A stretch of DNA of 64,000 nt from Thermosynechococcus sp. CL-1 (GTDB lineage: Bacteria > Cyanobacteriota > Cyanobacteriia > Thermosynechococcales > Thermosynechococcaceae). Made by a program: the position numbers and the translations under genes. The first letter of the stretch is position 1. Each line of letters opens with the position of its first letter. The stretch covers positions 1,366,001 through 1,430,000 of the forward strand of contig NZ_CP040671.1 in assembly GCF_008386235.1 (NCBI RefSeq), read 5' to 3'. Under the pieces are notes generated by a model. That model was not told the DNA's origin, did no database searches, and saw only the letters and a program-made list of their open reading frames with translations. Below, piece after piece: positions 61,605 through 64,000 of this stretch.

Positions 61605-63032
61605 ATGCCATCCCAAGTCATTGAACTGTGGTCATCGTTCGTTAGTATTGCCGATGCACCGTTGTTTCGCCTTGGGCGGGAAACGATTTCCCTGCGTTGG
61701 CTGTTTCAAGTGGTGCTGTTGCTCATCCTCGTTGCCATTTTGGCGCGCTTTTTCAAGGGGGTGCTGAAAAATCAACTCCTACCGCGCCTTGGTTTGGATT
61801 TAGGCAACCGGGAGGCCATTTCCACTGTGATGAGTGGTGCCGGGGGAGCACTGGGCTACATTATTGTTTTGCAAGCAGTGGGGATTAATCTCGATTCCCT
61901 TGCGGTGATTATCGGTGGCTTGGGGGTGGGGATTGGTTTTGGTTTGCAGGATGTCACCCGCAATCTCATCAGTGGCCTGACGCTCCTGATTGAGCGCAAA
62001 GTGCGTGTCGGCGACTTTGTGGAAATTGAAAACATCAGTGGCTACGTTCAGGAAGTTTCGATGCGAGCCACGGTGATTCAAACTTTTAACGGTTCAAATG
62101 TGGTGGTGCCCAATACCTACCTTGCCGATAGTCCGGTGCTGAATTGGTACTATGAAACCCACCGCGGTCGCATTGATGTTCCCATTGGGGTGGCCTATGG
62201 GACAGATCCAGTTTTGGTGACGGAAGTCTTGCTCAACATTGCCCATTCTGAACCAGATGTCCTCAGGGAGCCAGCCCCTCGGGTGATTTTCCGTGAATTT
62301 GGCGATTCGGCGCTTGAGTTTGAACTTTGGGTATGGACGGATGCCATTGAGCGGCGAGTGTTCATCAAGAGCAGTCTCAATTTCAAGATTGATTATTACT
62401 TTCGGCAGCATAATATCTCGATTCCTTTCCCGCAACGGGACATCTGGATCCGCAATGCGCCAGCGCTCTCTCCCCTCAATGAGCCAGCCGAAATGGTAGG
62501 CATGCCCTTGGCACCGGCAACGCCCTCCTTAAAGTCGCTGCTTCAGCAGGTGAGCTATTTTCAGTGCATGAATGACTTGCAATTACGCTTTCTCATCGAA
62601 TCGGGCTACCGCAAGCACTTGGCAGCGAAGGAAATTTTGTTCCGTGCTCAGGAGGCAATCAGTAACTTCTACATCGTATTGCAGGGGCAGATGGCGGCGG
62701 TCTATGAAGAGAATGGCGAGCTCAAGCCGATGATGACGTTTAACCCGGGGGAGCACTTTGGCGAGCTACCACTGATGCTGGGGGTGGCCTGCCCAACAAC
62801 GATGATGGCAATGACGGATACGGTCTTGTTTGTCCTACCACGGGAGGGATTTGAACAGTTGCTAAAAGAACATCCTTCCCTTGCTGATGAGATTGCGGTG
62901 GCGATCGCCCGCCGTCAGGATGTCCTGGCGCAACATCAACAGGAGCTTCAGCAACTGAGTCGCCAAGAGTCGGATCAAAGTCGTCCGATTAACTGGATTC
63001 GCGATCGCCTGCAAAAACTCCTGAGTTGGTAA
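61605..63032 (+). CDS. MscS-type mechanosensitive channel with cNMP-binding-like domain
   Basis: A protein of 475 residues. Two or three membrane helices lead to the MscS pore and beta domain (IIGGLGVGIGFGLQDVTRNL, about residues 102-121; VRVGDFVEIENISGYVQEV). A cyclic-nucleotide-binding-like domain follows (about 310-435) with FYIVLQGQMAAVYEENGEL and FNPGEHFGELPLMLG. In true cNMP sites an Arg follows in a P-R-S/T-A pattern; here it reads CPTTMMA, so ligand binding is doubtful. This is the bCNG channel architecture. The C-terminal tail is helical and Gln-rich. Confidence 0.88.
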   Translation: MPSQVIELWSSFVSIADAPLFRLGRETISLRWLFQVVLLLILVAILARFFKGVLKNQLLPRLGLDLGNREAISTVMSGAGGALGYIIVLQAVGINLDSLAVIIGGLGVGIGFGLQDVTRNLISGLTLLIERKVRVGDFVEIENISGYVQEVSMRATVIQTFNGSNVVVPNTYLADSPVLNWYYETHRGRIDVPIGVAYGTDPVLVTEVLLNIAHSEPDVLREPAPRVIFREFGDSALEFELWVWTDAIERRVFIKSSLNFKIDYYFRQHNISIPFPQRDIWIRNAPALSPLNEPAEMVGMPLAPATPSLKSLLQQVSYFQCMNDLQLRFLIESGYRKHLAAKEILFRAQEAISNFYIVLQGQMAAVYEENGELKPMMTFNPGEHFGELPLMLGVACPTTMMAMTDTVLFVLPREGFEQLLKEHPSLADEIAVAIARRQDVLAQHQQELQQLSRQESDQSRPINWIRDRLQKLLSW

Positions 63033-63037
63033 AGTGC

Positions 63038-63412
63038 TCAATCGGTGGCGTCCAGCGTAAATGCGTGCTCCAAGTATTGATGCAGCCGATAGGTACCTGC
63101 TTGGTATCGCACCAAGGCCACATCGAAGCGACAGGGATGATCCTGCCACTGGGGCTGACGTTCTAGGAAGGCTTGGGCGGCCAAAATGAGTTTGCGTTGC
63201 TTGCTAGGGGAAATCGCGCCAAGGCCATCATAATCCCAGTTGTGGGAACGGCGGGTTTTCACTTCGACAAAGCGCACCACTCCCCGCGGATCACAGACAA
63301 CAATATCCAGCTCACCCCAAGGGCAAGACCAGTTCTGAGCCAAAATTTGACACTGCTGGGTTTGTAGCCACGCGACAACTACCGCTTCGCCGCGATCGCC
63401 CACGTGGCGCAT
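63038..63412 (-). CDS. yraN: YraN/UPF0102 family endonuclease-like protein
   Basis: A 124-residue soluble protein with a PD-(D/E)xK core: GDRGEAVVVAWL, CPWGELDIVVCDPR and VRFVEVKTRRSHNWD. The family resembles Holliday-junction resolvases, but no activity is firmly established. It starts five bases after the hemA stop (63418), so it is the downstream partner of hemA on the minus strand, and it converges with the channel gene. Confidence 0.88.
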   Translation of the reverse strand: MRHVGDRGEAVVVAWLQTQQCQILAQNWSCPWGELDIVVCDPRGVVRFVEVKTRRSHNWDYDGLGAISPSKQRKLILAAQAFLERQPQWQDHPCRFDVALVRYQAGTYRLHQYLEHAFTLDATD

Positions 63413-63417
63413 AGCCC

Positions 63418-64000
63418 CTAGGCTTCAATGGGTTCGAGATTAAACAAGTCTTGGAGGGTCTGCATAGCGCGTTGACGACTCTCTAAATCCCGCTGTGATT
63501 GCAGTTGCACTGTTGGATCATGGAGAATCTTGTTAATAATCGTGCGCGTCATTGCTTCAATGACCCCTTGGTGCTTATCACCAAACTCACTGCCTAAGCG
63601 GGAGAGGGCTTTTTCCAGCTCTTGGGTGCGAATGGCTTCCATTTTTTGGCGCAGACTGCGGATGGTGGGAATTGTTTCTAGGGCGTGCCACCAAGCCAAA
63701 AAGGTCTCCAATTCTTCCTCAAGAATACCCTCGGCCTCTTGAGCCAATTGGCGTCGCGCCTCTTGGTTTTGGGCGACCACTGCTTCGAGATCATCCACAT
63801 TAAACAGTTGCACGGAGGCCAATTCTGTCACGTTGGCATGGACATTGCGGGGCACGGAAATATCAATGATGGATAGGGGGCGATCGCCCGTGAGCACCGA
63901 CCCTAAATTCTCGCGATCCAAGAGGGGTTGTGTCGCTGCTGTACCCGTAAAGACCAAATCCATTGCTGCCACAATCGGCAGTAGATCTGTCATCGTAAAG
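63418..64000 (-). CDS. hemA: Glutamyl-tRNA reductase, C-terminal part (cut by window edge)
   Basis: GluTR reduces glutamyl-tRNA to glutamate-1-semialdehyde, the first step of tetrapyrrole synthesis. Only about 194 C-terminal residues are inside the window: the end of the NADPH-binding domain ([27 protein letters not shown]) and the dimerisation helices ([20 protein letters not shown] ... [20 protein letters not shown]). The catalytic N-terminal half lies beyond base 64000. The frame stays open at the edge. It is followed by yraN. Confidence 0.93.
   Translation of the reverse strand, partial: FTMTDLLPIVAAMDLVFTGTAATQPLLDRENLGSVLTGDRPLSIIDISVPRNVHANVTELASVQLFNVDDLEAVVAQNQEARRQLAQEAEGILEEELETFLAWWHALETIPTIRSLRQKMEAIRTQELEKALSRLGSEFGDKHQGVIEAMTRTIINKILHDPTVQLQSQRDLESRQRAMQTLQDLFNLEPIEA

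Noticed and set aside
1-64000. CRISPR array, rRNA operon, tmRNA or RNase P RNA
   Set aside because: No regularly spaced repeats of 25-40 bases and no recognisable core of these RNAs were seen on reading; frequent short gcgatcgc sites are the HIP1 octamer, not an array.

Overview
The window looks like a chromosome segment of a thermophilic unicellular cyanobacterium of the Thermosynechococcus type. The grounds are photosystem I PsaD, the PSII assembly factor Ycf48 with rubredoxin RubA, a CpcS phycobiliprotein lyase, Vipp1, a cyanobacterial DnaK2, an SLH/OprB porin, many cyanobacteria-only DUF families (1816, 1997, 2605, 2973, 3181, 928, 1400) and very frequent HIP1 octamers (gcgatcgc). The genus assignment rests on remembered protein similarity and was not tested by a search.

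Layout. 1-1.8 kb: three minor pseudopilin genes (the first cut by the window edge). 2.0-6.2 kb: a DUF6790 membrane protein, carB and a RemA-like gene overlapping carB. 6.2-11.0 kb: a complete minus-strand archaic (sigma-type) chaperone-usher fimbrial operon with three spore-coat-U subunits. 11.4-12.8 kb: a small membrane protein and a decayed IS630 element. 12.9-18 kb: cysA, tRNA-Gln, a HAD hydrolase, tRNA-Lys, vipp1, fabI and a Rieske oxygenase. 17.9-25.9 kb: ycf48-rubA, sfsA, cpcS plus a VOC protein, DUF2605-DUF2973-GTPase, comEC and DUF1816. 26-33.4 kb: rsmG, an iron-type porin, radC, PPK2, a ProA-like protein without its catalytic cysteine, and DUF1997. 33.4-41.8 kb: trpD-nadC-futB, cobQ with a DUF1400 hydrolase, and DUF928. 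41.8-46.5 kb: desC and a tetrapyrrole block, with hemN and heme oxygenase divergent from acsF. 46.8-51.4 kb: a dynamin-like GTPase, an RdcB-like coiled-coil protein and a patatin phospholipase. 51.4-64 kb: housekeeping genes psaD, an esterase, the MPBQ/MSBQ methyltransferase, ribBA, a phosphopantetheinyl transferase, a Gfo/Idh oxidoreductase, queC, dnaK, a half-size GDT1 transporter, an MscS channel with a cyclic-nucleotide-type domain, yraN and the 3' end of hemA.

Working together. The hemN/ho/acsF block makes oxygen-sensitive or oxygen-dependent steps of heme, bilin and chlorophyll synthesis; both of its divergent promoters are readable and each carries its own dyad, which suggests coordinated (probably oxygen- or redox-linked) control. 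The fimbrial genes overlap each other and must be co-expressed to build one surface fibre.

The best candidate for an undescribed system is the three-gene dynamin / RdcB-like / patatin operon. It joins a membrane-remodelling GTPase, a coiled-coil partner and a lipid hydrolase. The dynamin gene is A+T-rich and has no HIP1 site over 2.4 kb, which suggests recent acquisition, while the rest of the window is ordinary host sequence.
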